Assembly (NCBI GenBank): GCA_965153355.1
Contig: OZ231128.1
Span: 46,934,001 to 46,998,000 of the forward strand
Length of the DNA stretch: 64,000 nucleotides
Direction of reading: 5' to 3'
Source: Flaccisagitta enflata
Lineage: Eukaryota > Chaetognatha > Sagittoidea > Aphragmophora
Positions within the stretch are counted from its first letter, which is position 1, and each line of letters begins with the position of its first letter. Below, in pieces: positions 13,016-25,605 of the stretch. Position numbers and translations under genes: made by a program. The notes beneath the pieces were generated by a model, which made no database searches, was not told the origin of the DNA, and saw nothing but the letters and a program-made list of their open reading frames with translations.

Positions 13016-16000
13016 AAACCAATTAACTTACAACTTAGTATGGCTGCATCTTCAAACCACTTCCATGCTTGTGGATATCACTCATTTGTGTGGGTATTTA
13101 GTTCACTGCATATCTATATTACAAGGTAAGTCTTATACCTTCAACGTCAAAAAATTGCCTGTCATGTTATTGAATGTATTTTTTGAAAATTTACTGGTAA
13201 GTTTTTTTATTGCCACATATTTTAAACCGAATCTGCCATTAGTCAATATACGTTTGATCTATCGCAATACCGTGTCAACAATTTAAAGATTTTTCAAAAA
13301 GTAAGACATTCATGCAAAAAGTTAGTTATATTTTTTCATACATCTGTTGTCTTTTGCGCCAACGTTTATCTAAAATTTTTATTTTTCGCAAAAAATTCCG
13401 TCGCGGACCCAATTACTGTTCAGATTTTTTTTTTTCCTTTCTTATCAGCTGCAAGCTTGGCTCTCCGAGAATTATGTGTCTAGTGTTTGGTTGGCTGATC
13501 TTTGCTTGGCGATTTGGTGTTTGCTCGGCCTTCCACTTTGGCCCTTGTAGTTGTATGTACCCTTCCCCCTTTTTTTTCCGGTCTGCTGGTTCCCTAGTTA
13601 CCTTTTGAGCCTAGTTTGTCTGGACATAGTTGTCTGCCTTTGGCAGTTGTGCTGTTTTGAATGGCGTTTTGTTTCATCTGTCTTTGTATGCAGCGATCCT
13701 GTAATTTGGTTTTTCTGGATGTTTGCCTCTGTGGGTATCTTACTTACATATGATTTTTCTAGGACCCTTTTCTAATGTCTCATCTGTTTGTCAGAGATGG
13801 TTTGTGTACATCTGTCTGGGTGTCTAAAATATACTTGGTGTATCAGGTTTATCTGCAGGCATTGATGTGCCGTCATGTTCCTTTCAAATCTGGTCTTTAT
13901 TTCTATGTTTCTTGATGTTGTCTCAGTATCTTCTTGAACACAAAGTTCCAAGCTCATGTTGTTTGTGATTGCTTGATGGGGCATGTCATTGTGAGAACAA
14001 TGTCATGGCTTGTCAAAGGTGTTTAGGGTTAGAGTTGCAGTCAGGATGGGAAAGGTTTATGCCATTGTTATGTTTCTGCTATTTAGTGGTTCAGTGGCAC
14101 CTGTAGTTTGTAGTGTTAGTGAGCAAGATGCTTACCTCAAGGTCCCCTGTCAGTTATTTCAGGCTTTCCTTTGACCAGGCTTCCTTTGCCACTGGCCTTT
14201 GCTGGTAGTTCCTATCAAGGGGTTATTGTAGCCAGGGAGCTTTTCAGGAATCAGTTTCAGGTGCTGTGGTAGTTTTCTGTTTGCATGCAATCTGTATTGC
14301 CGTTGGCCTTGAATATTTAGGCATTTATTTGATGTTGTATGTTGATGCTTGTCATTCTTTTCATATTGATTGAGCTGGAGTGATGCAATGTATTCTTGCT
14401 AAGGGTTTTTTTCTTTGATCCCATCTTTGGTTGTGTATTTCATCCCAACGGTCATTTGGAGGCTAGCCAAGTTTTTGTTTGTTGGGGAGTTTCTTCAGGT
14501 TGTTGTGAGAATAATAGTGAGATGTAAGGTGTGAGTTTTCTGGAGTCCTAAATTTTGTCATAGTTTGTTTCGCTTTGGCTTCTCTCTCTTGGGTAGGTTG
14601 TGTACATCTTTTCCCCTGGGCCTCCCGGTTTTTGCTTTGCTGACTTAGTTTTGTCTCTTCCAATTTGATCTAAGTTCTTAGATGTCCTTCTCTATTGCCT
14701 GGCTTTGTTATTAAGTCTATTGTTTTGCCCTTGGTTAGGAGTCTGGGTCCTGTTTTGCCTTTAATTTAAATGGTGCGCTGCTGCTCTTCTCCTAGCCCTT
14801 AACCATCATTCGCGTCTTTGTCCTCCCCTGAGCTGTTTATTCCCTTTTTTGCATGGCTCCTCTCCATTTGGGTCTTTCCTTCTGACCTCTTGCTTCCGTT
14901 TTCAGGGTGGTCCAGAGCCCTTTGGCTCTGTCTCAAATTTTTTGTGATTTAAGGTTCCAATTTGGCTTGTTCTATTGTCGGGTAGTTTTCTCCCTATGTC
15001 CTGTTGCCCTTTAGCTGATAGGTCTCTCCAATGGTTCTCCATGTTGCAATATGTAGTGGCTCTACTCTGCTTGGGAAGCTGCCCCCTCCCCTTCTCTCGA
15101 GTATTCTTTGAAAGTTGTCATGTTTCCCCCTTTGAATAGCCTGTCGCTTTCCATCCTCCCCCTAATCTCTTGGGTCTCCTTGTTTTTGAGTTTCATGCCT
15201 TTTTTTTGTTTCCTTCATTTGGGGAAAGGTGAGAATCCTTTTCAGCTTAAGATTCTTAGTTATTCTTTGCCGCGGTTTGTAATTGGTCGAATGAAAATAA
15301 CAAATCTGTGAAATGGGTCAAAGGTTTGCATTTTCTAAAACATAGGACTTTAGATATAATAATTTACAAGAGTTGCACATTCTTAGTTTTTGGAGATTTT
15401 GATTCCCTATGCAAATTTGTTATTTTCAGTGAACACGAGTCAGGTGACAAAATTTGAGATCTGATCTCAATATCTCTTATTTTAAAAAGGATGTCAAATA
15501 TGAACAAAAGTGGATAAGAACTATTTCTGAATTAATGTCTAACAACAGCTAAAATATTCAAATTATAGGAAATTAAAGCTAAATGATTATCTGAAAGTTG
15601 TGGGGGTAATTGAGCTTGCCAATATGCAAAATATGTCTTTACGCAAGGAGTAGAAAGGCCCTTAAAAGAATTTTGGGAAAAAGTCAGCAATCATGAAAAA
15701 TTACTAACTTGTGCATGAATAAGAAATTCCACCCTAAATTATTCCGCGTCTTATGTAGTTAAGAGAATACATTCCCTTCAGAGCCTTTCAACAAGGTTGC
15801 GTCTCGTGCAGCTTCTTCGAGGATTGGGAGAACCACTTTTCCAATACAACGCCACATCAAGCGCTCGTAATATTCTCCACCGATCTTTGTCTCCCTGCTG
15901 CCCGTTGCATCAATTGCTCCTCCTCCTCCCTCTGCGCCTTTCTCGACGGCTTGGTGGTTTCTTGCACATACGTTCTGCGAGTATGTTGGATTTTTCGAGG

Positions 16001-16490
16001 GGCTAATGTCGTTTGGAAGAATGGCTGTTTCTGCTTCGCTCTCCTCTCCAAAGAAAGACGTGACTGAAAGGATTCTGCTGCGCTCTTCTCCGGAAATCCA
16101 TCAGGATGTCTCAGTGCATGAAGCTCAGCTGGCTGCAACAGCAAGTTTCTTTTGCATGACATGTCAAGAATAAGTTGGTCACAAATGGTCAGGGAGTCAC
16201 CCTGATTTTATTCTTTTTATATTTGGAATTACAATGATCTACGATCGTTTCTTGCCTTTTCTCCAGAATTTTCGTTTATGATCTCATGAACGGGCATATC
16301 GCTCATTTCTTCATTGAATTTTTAGGGCTGGATTGATTTTTAAGCTGCTACGTCATTCTTTTCTATAGCGCAGCCAGTCTTTACTTTGGTGGTGATTGAA
16401 TATGTTACGTCAGTCCTTATGTCACTTATTTGCAAACATAGAAGTGCTATTTCAAGGTGCGCTTAAGCACCTCAATAACCGGTTATGTTT
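13016..16490. other. Non-coding, T-rich stretch
   Basis: No exon or RNA gene can be supported. The part 13400-15300 has the same G/T-rich plus strand as 9-12 kb, while 15300-16490 is ordinary AT-rich DNA. A short GC-richer piece (15790-16160) has open frames on both strands but no recognisable product. Confidence 0.4.
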
Positions 16491-16629
16491 GTCTGTTGGT
16501 TGATCGGTCAGTTGGTTGATCCGTCACAAAAACGTTTGACAATCTACACAGAACACCTATTGGCCTACATGGCCTTGACCATATTTGAGGGCGTTTTTCT
16601 CATCCTCCACTACCAATTTCAATAGGCGT

Positions 16630-16875
16630 ATTTTTAGATACTATCTTGCTAATAAGTATATCAACATCTGAAAAGAAGCCTTAACTTTAGAAGAGTGATG
16701 CTCCTAAAGAAATAAAATAACAATTACCAGATTGGTCGCAATTTAACGTGTAAAAACAAATTTAAAAAATGAGACCAATCTGGTAATTATAGCTTTCATT
16801 GTTTAGGAGCAACACTCTTCCAAAGTTGATGCTTCTTTTGAGATGGTGATATATTTATTAGCAAGATAGTACATC
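16630..16875. mobile_element. Foldback/MITE-like inverted repeat, about 240 bp
   Basis: Left arm with ACTATCTTGCTAATAAGTAT and GAAAAGAAGC, right arm with GCTTCTTTTGAGATGG and ATTAGCAAGATAGT. Near the centre the arms read ACCAGATTGGTC and GACCAATCTGGTAAT. The central motif links it to the other palindromes listed at 19.5, 33, 37, 45 and 51 kb. Confidence 0.8.
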
Positions 16876-17006
16876 CTCGCTTCTCTGTGAGACACGTCCG
16901 TTTGTTGGTTGGTTGGTCACACAAACATCCAACTCCCAAAGTCTGAGGTTTTGTCAACAGAAAAGCAGTCAACCTTTTAATTCTTTTATTTATTTGACCA
17001 ATCTTT

Positions 17007-17109
17007 CATTCATTCATTCATTCATTCATTCATTCATTCATTCATTCATTCTTTCGTTCGTTCGTTCGTTCGTTCGTTCGTTCATTCATTCATTCATTCA
17101 TTCATTCAA
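17007..17109. repeat. (TTCA)n microsatellite with a (TTCG)n centre
   Basis: A pure TTCA run, then a block of seven TTCG units, then TTCA again. The block structure suggests a point variant spread by slippage. Confidence 0.95.
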
Positions 17110-17464
17110 AAAATCGTTCATTCATAAGAAACGCTCATAAAATGAAAAAAAGGCTTATAAAGAAAACAAAATTTTTTTCCGTTTTATCTTCACTATTCAC
17201 AAATCTTGTTAAGCAGAACCTGTAACATGGGATTTTTCTTAAACGAAAATTCTGCTTCCAAACGAAAAATCGATTGTAATTCGCACTCGATTCAGGGTGG
17301 AGTATTATATGCCAGCTCAAATTGTTTTTTTTCCTTCTCCCTTAGTTTTGCCTTTTCCCTTTAGTTCTGGGTTAGTTCTGGGTTAGATATGGGTTGGTGT
17401 TTTGGAGATGTGTGCTTAGCTCTTTACATGCGGAGGCGTTTGACAGCCTCCGTACTCATGTCAT

Positions 17465-17940
17465 TGCCACGCTTTCTCGGCACTAACTAACGCAGGTACG
17501 GCGGGGACGATCCCTTCAGGCGGTATAGAATACTATTCCGCCTGCAGGGGACGTCGTCGTCGTGCCGGTAAGCGGAAACAAACTTTGTTTGGGGGATAGA
17601 CTGTTTGTAGGCTGATGGATCTTGATATGTGTGTGTGCAATTTGTTTGTATGCGTTCAATGTGCTGTGGGGAGGTCTTCCAATTAATTTTCCCCTCCCCC
17701 CCACCCATTCTTTTATTTTCATGACTACACATTGGACGGTCCATACGGCAACATTGCACGCTTTCTCGGCACTAACTAACGCAGGTACGGCGGGGACGAT
17801 CCCTTCAGGCGGTATAGAATACTATGCGAAGCACGCAAGGCCTACAATTTTGCATGGAACATTTTTTTACCAAACCTCAACTGTGGTTAGATTAGTGAGA
17901 GCCATAGTCGAAGTTTGGGGCGCTTCACGGGACGTGCTGC
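17465..17940. repeat. Composite dispersed repeat with a direct duplication
   Basis: The stretch CGCTTTCTCGGCACTAACTA through GGCGGTATAGAATACTAT occurs at 17470-17535 and again at 17759-17825. Between the copies lies the repeat shared with 5948-6012. The right part, 17850-17935, is a copy of the repeat seen at 5195 and 56513. This is a nest of repeats. Confidence 0.8.
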
Positions 17941-18356
17941 ACATGGTTGCGTCGTGTGTCTATTCTGTCAGTTTGCGTCTGCAATGAGCTTGCTGGTCTC
18001 GCTTTCATGAATGCCCTATAATGCGCGTCCTGCCATCACGCCGTATTGCGCGTACACTGTACTATCTTGCTAATATATAACAACAATCGTTATGCGGCAT
18101 AACTACCTGACGAAGACGCACCTCCTTATTTTATAATAAAACAGATACAAAAACAATTTGAACTATTTTTTGTTGAGTCATATTGAAAGTTTCAAAAAAT
18201 CATTAATTCTAGACCAATCCCAGGTCTGTAACTCAAACGGTTTAGGAGCTAAAACTAGAGAACAGAACCGTCGCACCTCTTACTGAATGAAAAAAATCGT
18301 TGAGAATCAGCGTAATTCCGCGCGGAAACAGGTTGGACATGCAAATTCTTACTATT

Positions 18357-18720
18357 GATTACTGAGTATTTGGCCATATTTTTGTTAACACGGGTGAAAT
18401 CATGTCAGTGTAACGGCCATATTTTTGTTAACACGGGTGAAATCATGTCAGTGTACACGCACCTAAAAGCATCAGAAAATGATGAAAATCCGGGAGAAAA
18501 ACAAATGACAAATGTCAGTGTAACGTCAGTGTCAAATGTCAGTGTAACAAAAACAAATGACAAATGTCAGTGTAACGTATTTGGCCATATTTTTGTTAAT
18601 CTGGGTGAAATCATGTCAGTGTAACGGCCATATTTTTGTTAACACGGGTGAAATCATGTCAGTGTACACGCACCTAAAAGCATCAGAAAATGATGAAAAT
18701 CCTGGAGAAAAACAAATGAC
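18357..18720. repeat. Tandem/segmental duplication with GTCAGTGTAACG unit
   Basis: The block GGCCATATTTTTGTTAACAC plus GGGTGAAATCATGTCAGTG occurs four times. A longer piece, 18405-18513, recurs at 18625-18720. AATGTCAGTGTAACG units fill the middle. Confidence 0.88.
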
Positions 18721-19181
18721 GCGAACCTCAGACATCGTCAAAGTTCTTTTCAACTTTGAGCAAACAGGAGGGGGTCTCAGTATTTTTCTATCTGCTTCTT
18801 TCACACATATATGAAAGAGGACATCCAACACTGTCTGGAACAGTTTTCAAAAAATATTTTCTCCGATGCGCACCCTTTCTACCATTCGCATCTTTCCATG
18901 ACAGGTTTGTATAAAAATTACTGAGTAAAATGATTTCAGTTAACAGATTCTGATGGAACTAAGCGGAATCCAACTAAGATTTTGACCCAGTTTCTGTTTA
19001 GTTATTGTTGTCTAGTGTATATAAAAAATGAACCCGTTCAATATTTTATTGAACAAATACTTTAAAAAATAACTAATAAGGCTTATTACAACAAAATTTG
19101 CCAAAAAAACGATGCAGAATTTTTGGCTTTCCCCGTACTACTAAAACTCAGCAAAGAAAAGCACCATTTTGCTAAAATGCA

Positions 19182-19454
19182 TTTTTAGTCGCGTGAACGC
19201 TATGTCGGTCGGTCGGTCGGCAATGTAACGTAATGTTACATTATTTTTAAAACTTCACTTTAAAGGTACTTTAGGGTACTTTGGGGTGCTTAAGGTACTT
19301 AAGGGTACTTTAGGGTACATTAGGTACTAAAGCTCACTTTGGGGTACTTAAGGGTACTGTAGGGTACTTAACGGTACCTTAGGTACTTAAGGGTACCTTA
19401 ATTACCTAAATTACCTTAGTTACCTTTATTACCCTTATTACCACGCGACTAAGG
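19182..19454 (+). mobile_element. AGTCGCG family copy with GGGTACTTAA minisatellite
   Basis: Begins TTTTTAGTCGCGTGAACGC followed by (CGGT)n and ends CCACGCGACTAAGG. The core is a degenerate 10-11-bp repeat of the type TTAGGGTACT, also found in the copy at 28.4 kb. Confidence 0.75.
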
Positions 19455-19459
19455 TTTGT

Positions 19460-19690
19460 TGACCTTGTTTAAATAGGGATTGCGAAACTGAAATAGGCAA
19501 CGTTTTTACTCAAACTGATGCCATTTCTAAATGAAAAAAGATAGCAATACCAGATTGGCGCCAAATGAAAGTACTTTCAAAGGGCTTCAAAATGGTCTAA
19601 GATTTTGTTTAGTTTTTAAAACATTTATTGGTTCAATTTACCATTTAAAAGTGCGTCTTTTTTTTTATTCGCGTGGTACCTGACTGCCAA
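19460..19690. repeat. Copy of the TGGGATTGGTCT/GGCGCCAAATGAAAG repeat group
   Basis: Contains ACCAGATTGGCGCCAAATGA and AAGTGCGTCTTTTTTTT. It matches, in reverse orientation, 33060-33440, where TTTCATTTGGCGCCAATCTG is seen. The following 19690-21430 holds AT-rich sequence with no gene that I can support. Confidence 0.6.
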
Positions 19691-21439
19691 TCATAAAGGG
19701 ACTGATCAGATCCCTTCAAATAATATGCACACAAAACAGAACACTTTTTTAGCAAAACAAAGCGGCTAAAAAGTCAAATCAAAATTATCATCGTCATACA
19801 GTGACACAAACAGGCTGTTTCTATGATCTCTTTTTTGCGAGATGGCGAAAAAGGCCAATTTCAAAATTGAGAAAAGTTGACAAAAACGTCCATAATCAGA
19901 TAGCTTATGTCAATATGAACATGGTTCAAAAACTGAATTTTGTTACTGATCCTCGATTTTCATGTAAATTAAGCTGAAATGCAACAAATAATGATTGAAA
20001 ATAAGCAAAAATTGAGCTGTTATAGTCAGCAAAACCCAAAAAATGTGAATATTTTACTAAATCACAGTTCAAGAATCCAATCAGACCTGATTCTGCTGAA
20101 AAAAATTGAGATTTCAATTTTTTCGAAAATTCTCTAAAAGTAGCTGTTTTTGGCTGGTTGGGCCAGTTGGCAAAAATTTACTGAATCTTCCTACAACAAT
20201 CAATTTAAGTGGACATTCTCTGAAAGAACCACTGTGCAAAATTTCAGCCAAATCGGACGAATATTTTAGAAGTTATGCCGTTTTTTAAATTTTTGGGTGG
20301 TAGGCTGGTTGGGCTGGTTGGGTTGGTTAGATGTGTCCAAGATGCACCAAAAGCTCTGTTCGTAATTGTTTCAGTACAGTATTGATCCATGCAAAAAACT
20401 TTTAGTCTTTCTCTAAGGGTTTCCAAGATATGGGCATTTCATGATTTTTTTGGATTACCATTTTGCTGGGAGTTCATACATGCGCCGATAACAAAGAATT
20501 AACTACGGAGATTCATCGTGAAGCGTGATTATTCTGCAACAATTTACCAACCAATCACATTGAAATTTTCATTATGACTGAATGCCCGGGAGTTAAGACC
20601 TGAAATTTTCAGTTTAGATGCAAAATTTCATGCTCTTTCTCATCATGTCGTTCAAATTTCCATCAGCAGTTTCACAATGGCGTGACAGTGACAGACTTAA
20701 CTTGTGACATGAGCGTGACAGAAGAGTTGGGGGGGTGTGCGGAATAATCACGCTTGAAGAAAAGTGTTATTACGCGGCCTTGGAGAGTCACAGTGACATG
20801 AAATTTGGAGCATATGTCCATCAAGTAGTCCTCTATAAGATAGAAACCTAAAAAGTAATTAACTTTAAAAACTAATAGCGTTTTAAAAAAAGATAATCGG
20901 CGTACTCAGATTTTGCTGTGAAATGGGGAAAAAATTAGTAGGATCAAAGTTTGATGATAATACAATATTTGAGCAACATAGCATTTACGCAGCAGGATGA
21001 AATTTTTTGTACATCACACCGGATTGATGATAACTGATTAAAACCTGAGAAATGATCAGATTATCTATTTTTTTATAGGTTTTGCTTGTTATTTGCTTGT
21101 CCGGACAAAATCCGGACATGCCAATGTGGCCATTTTGACCTTATTTTTAGGCCCCCTAGGGGTAGGGGTGGTCACAAAAAATGGTTTGGCAAGGTAATCC
21201 AGGTAGTTAGGTAGGTCATCAAACCATAAAAACTTGTCACAATACAATACACATTGCAGTAACAGTGTTAACGTGGTGGTACGTTGGGTTCTCGCGTCGT
21301 AAAGAGATTGTGACATTCGCCAACAATCCTCAATCTATTATTTAATACACTATCACACACACAAGCAGTCAAAATACGAATCTAGGCAAGCAAAAATGAT
21401 AGTAAATCGCCTTACAGTGACCATCTACACTGAAAAAAA

Positions 21440-21700
21440 ACTAACCATATTTCAATGTTTTTGACAAACGAAATAACAGACCAATGGACTGACTGACCCA
21501 CCGATATATCAACCTGTAGAGGCGCACACACACAGATGATGATGGCGGACATGTATATCAAAAAAAAAAAAAAAAAAACATATTTCAATAATGTTTCTGA
21601 CAAACGAAATAACAGGCCAATGGACTGACTGACCCACTGATATATCAACCTGTAGAGGCTTACACACACAGATGATGATGGCGGACATGTATATCAAAAC
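21440..21700. repeat. 136-bp direct duplication
   Basis: Two copies of a segment running from CATATTTCAATGTTT through ATATCAACCTGTAGAGGC to GATGATGGCGGACATG; the shared word CCAATGGACTGACTGACCCA starts near 21481 and 21617. A poly-A run separates them. Confidence 0.88.
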
Positions 21701-22063
21701 CATCTCAAATTCCGCGACATTGACAAAGGTGCAACCAACCAACCGACCAACGGACGGACACGGCCTATCATAGAGCTGTGTGTCTAAAAGCACATCCAAG
21801 ATAGCAAAACAAATCGGACAACCAAATTTTACATTCGAAACTCGAAACGGTATTTTTGTCCCCGACGAACAGTTTTCGTCGGTGACTATGAAGTAGCAGT
21901 GATGCGTAGTCTGTTTGTTGGCGTCGTCGTCGTCGTTGTTTAAAACCTTCTCATATCTTTGGAACCAGACTTCAGAATTTTATGAAACTTTGCTGGTGTT
22001 GTTTATAGGTCAATAGGAGCTCGTGTACCAATTTTCAAAAAAATTCATTAATTTTTACTACCC

Positions 22064-22593
22064 TTTGCCTATTATTTTTGTAGTAATATTTAGCTGGGAC
22101 TTAGGTGGTTTACATAGGTAAAGGGTAGTAAAGGTTTATGATTTTTTTTTTAATTTGGTATACAAGTAGAGGGTAGTAAATAAACAACCCCTGCAAAATT
22201 CGAATTAAATCTGAAGTCTGGTTTATGAGATATTAGCTTATTTATGTAGTAGTATGTTGCTAGGACTTAGGCAATTTACATAGGCAAAGGGTAGTAAAGG
22301 TATGTGAATTTTTTTCTAATTTGGTACACAAGTAGAGGGTAGTAAATGAATAACCCTTGCAAAATTCGAATTAAATCTGAAGTCTGGTTTATGAGATATT
22401 AGCTTATTTATGTAGTAATATGTTACTATGACTTTGGCAGTTTACAAAGGCAAAGGGTAGCAAAGTTATGTGAATTTTTTTTTAATTTGGTATACAAGTA
22501 AAGGATATTAATTGAACTGCCCCTGCAAAATTCGAATTAAATCTGAAGTCTGGTTTATAAGATATTAGCTTATTAATGTAGTGATATGTTACT
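22064..22593. repeat. 167-bp tandem repeat, about three copies
   Basis: AAATCTGAAGTCTGGTTTAT occurs near 22206, 22373 and 22540, exactly 167 bp apart. Units also share CAAAGGGTAGTAAAGG and TTGCAAAATTCGAATT. The array is interrupted by the palindrome at 22594 and resumes after it (23210). Confidence 0.92.
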
Positions 22594-23209
22594 CACTGTG
22601 CTTTCAATCAAAATCTGAGTGAAAAATCATATAACAGTGGGTTTCTCGGCATTGTTGTGTAGGGTTGGAGTGTGATAACATGTAACTAGCCAAAATAGAA
22701 TCATTCACCGAGCGCTTTTTTAGTAATCTTCAAAATAGAAAAAAATTAAACTCATTTTCAATGAAGATTCTACTGAGTTGTATTGACCTATTTTTTGACG
22801 TCATATTGTTTATCTATGCAAAATTTCCTTTCATTGGATAGGTCACACTATATGGTTCTATTTCAAAATAAAGTTTTCATTTTTTGAGCCACCGTTACTT
22901 TTTTGTAACGGTGACTCAAAAAATGAAAATTTTAATTCTTATCAAAAGCATAAAGTGCGACCTATCAAATGAAAGGAAATTTTGCATAGATTGACAATAT
23001 GGAGTCAAAAACTAGGTCAATACAACTCAGTAGAATCTTCATTGAAAATGGGTCTAAATTTTTTCCATTTTGAAGATTACTCAAAAAGCGCTCAGTGAAT
23101 GATTTTGTTTAGGCTAGTTACATGTTATCACACCCCAACACTACACAAAAATGCGGAGAAACCCACTGTTATATGATTTTTCACTCAGATTTTGATTGAA
23201 AGCACAGTG
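22594..23209. mobile_element. 616-bp palindromic element with CACTGTG termini
   Basis: Left end CACTGTGCTTTCAATCAAAA, right end TTTTGATTGAAAGCACAGTG. The two arms of about 300 bp match along their length and meet near 22905 (CCGTTAC TTTTTT GTAACGG). TAC precedes (22590-22592, plus one extra T) and follows (23210-23212), a possible 3-bp target duplication. CACTG ends with short duplications are typical of CACTA/EnSpm and Chapaev-type DNA transposons. It is non-autonomous, with no coding frame. Confidence 0.85.
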
Positions 23210-23321
23210 TACTAGGACTTAGGCGTTTTATATAGAGGATTGGAGTTGATGAATTCTTTTACTTGCTCATTTATTACATTCTGATTTTTCTTTAGGTTTG
23301 CCATCATGGATTTCATGATTC

Positions 23322-23730
23322 ACCTTCAACTACTGTCATCATCTTCAGCTACTGTCATCATCTTCAACTACTGTCATCATCTTCAACTACTGTCATCATC
23401 TTCAACTACTGTCATCATCTTCAACTACTGTCATCATCTTCAACTACTGTCATCATCTTCAACTACTGTCATCATCTTCAACTACTGTCATCATCTTCAA
23501 CTACTGTCATCATCTTCAACTACTGTCATCATCTTCATCTACTGTCATCATCTTCATCTACTGTCATCATCTTCATCTACTGTCATCATCTTCATCTACT
23601 GTCATCATCTTTATCTACTGTCATCATCTTCATCTACTGTCATCATCTTCAACTACTGTCATCATCTACTTCTACTGTCATCATCTACTTCTACTGTCAT
23701 CATCCTTGACTACTGTCATCATCTTCGACT
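23322..23730. repeat. 19-bp minisatellite (CATCATCTTCAACTACTGT)
   Basis: About 21 units, the left ones with AACTACT and the later ones with ATCTACT. Because 19 is not a multiple of three and no frame contains a stop, an artificial 213-codon frame spans it. An A/T-only tract follows to 23870. Confidence 0.93.
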
Positions 23731-23989
23731 ACTACATTTTAAAAAAAAAAAAAAATTTGAAAATTTTTTAGAAAATTTTTTTTGGAAAATATTTTTGAAA
23801 AAATTTTTTGAAAAAATTTCAAATTTTTTTTTCAAATTTTTTTTTAATTTTTTGAATATTTTTCTAGATTTTTGTCATTATCCCTCATCATTGTCGTCAT
23901 CATCATCATCCACTTTTGTTATCATTATCAAGTTTTGTCATCATTAAAACAATATTGAATTTTTTTTTTTTTTTAAATTGCTGTCTTGT

Positions 23990-24640
23990 CGTGAATCTCA
24001 TCGAGTTGCTTATACGCAACGAGAAAGCTTAAAAAATTACAGTCCCCAGTCGGCGACTGTAATTTTGAAGCTTTTTTTTTTCAAATCCACAGCCTAAGTC
24101 CAAAGTTCAATAACACAAGCAAATTTCTCACACACCTCACGCCACGTCAATACAAGGCACGTGATTAAAGAACACGACAAAATACACTGTACATTGAACA
24201 CAAGTAATTTCAACCTACATAATCCCACTTGCATTCATTATAAGCCAGAGTAAGGCAACAAACCATTAATCAAACAAAGACAATATCAACAGTTTTAAAC
24301 ACTGTCCAATTCAAACATAATCGTTGACACCAATTTCCATTAGTCACGCAACCTATGTTGGGATGGACGGACCACACCACCCATATCGCTAAAGAAAATG
24401 ACCACATAAGACAACAGATGCGTGAATAGAGAAACGCATCGGTGCCCCGCAAAGAAATACGTGGAATATGATCTCAATGTTGAAAAAATCTTCTCACCAA
24501 GTAAATAAATCCTATAAGACGGCACATCTCCAAGGAAACGTATGGTGAGTCAATGGGATCAAAATTGATAGTGAAATAAAATTAAAATCTCTCTAAAAAA
24601 AAACAATCATCTAGATTGATTGTGACACTTCCTTATTACC
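23990..24640. other. Non-coding stretch with a short hairpin
   Basis: At 24034-24057 ATTACAGTC pairs with GACTGTAAT. I see no gene in the rest of this stretch. Confidence 0.4.
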
Positions 24641-24641
24641 A

Positions 24642-24842
24642 TTTTTAGTTGCGTGCTACGCGACTCTATATCCCGTAATGTCAGTCGGTCGGTCGGTTGG
24701 TAAGTTGGTCCTCTTTTTACTTTTTTGGCGTTTTTGAGATTTTGAGCATATGGCTCCTGCCCAGACGCCCTAGTGACCTTCTCCAGCACTGCTCCTGCCC
24801 ACCTGCACGCGACTAGGGTAGCCGTATATCCGGCCTTGTTTT
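24642..24842 (+). mobile_element. AGTCGCG family, short complete copy without minisatellite
   Basis: Begins TTTTTAGTTGCGTGCTACGC followed by GACTCTAT, has a (CGGT)n tract and TTTTTTGGCGTTTTTGAG, and ends CACGCGACTAGGGTAGCC then GTATATCCGGCCTTGTT. At 200 bp this is the simplest copy and defines both ends of the family. No open frame. Confidence 0.88.
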
Positions 24843-24849
24843 TTGATAT

Positions 24850-25605
24850 CTAACTTGAATTTTTAAGATGTCACAATAAAAAATGAGGAATTCAAGAAGA
24901 ACATTTTCCAACAATTTATTAAAGAAAGAACTATCATTTACTTTTGAAAATTGCAAAATCTTCCACTAATGCAAGCCTTAAAATTATCATGGTTTAAAGA
25001 AAAATTTCAATCAAGATCTTATCAAATATCCAAATTTTTCTGTTTTCTCAATTTCATAGTCAAAATAACTTCTATCTATACCAGAATTTGTCAAAATAGT
25101 ATACACCAACTATTCAGAGAAACAATTTGTCCTCCTAACCTAAAAGACCAGAGCATCTCCATTTCTTTAATAATGATTAAAATACGGTGACAGACCTAAA
25201 CCTTCCCTCCAAAATTTTGGGTCATATGCTCACCTGCGTCATGCATATATCAGACTGACAAGCGATATACCATCAAAATGTTCAAACGACTTAAAAAAGT
25301 TCATCAACAAATAAAGTTATAAACAGCTTACCCACCAAAACGACGAAACTGATAGGTTTACAAACATAACAACGCAAGATCGTATGCATGTAAAAATCTA
25401 AGATACTTATCAAAAAAATTCCTACCTCCTGTTATATTATAGCATTAATTTCAACACAAAAATAAATACTTATGAGTTATGACACACCGCAAATACTAAT
25501 TGCACACAATAAACAACTCTGTGTGCGTATGCGTGTGTTTGCGTGTGCGTGTGTGTGCGCGTGTGTGTACGTGCGTGCGTGTGCGTGCGGGATCTGTCGC
25601 TCTTT
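24850..25605. other. AT-rich non-coding stretch ending in a (GTGTGC)n tract
   Basis: No exon can be supported. Positions 25517-25590 are a GT/GC dinucleotide-rich microsatellite directly before the next element. Confidence 0.4.

Noticed and set aside
15797-16162. GC-richer segment with open frames on both strands
   Set aside because: No recognisable protein, no convincing splice sites, and both strands equally open.
18355-18814. Two small frames with IFLLTRVKSCQCNGHIF
   Set aside because: Direct consequence of the tandem/segmental duplication with GTCAGTGTAACG. No protein family.
23306-23947. 213-codon frame with FNYCHHLQLL repeats
   Set aside because: A 19-bp minisatellite read through all three frames, followed by an A/T tract.
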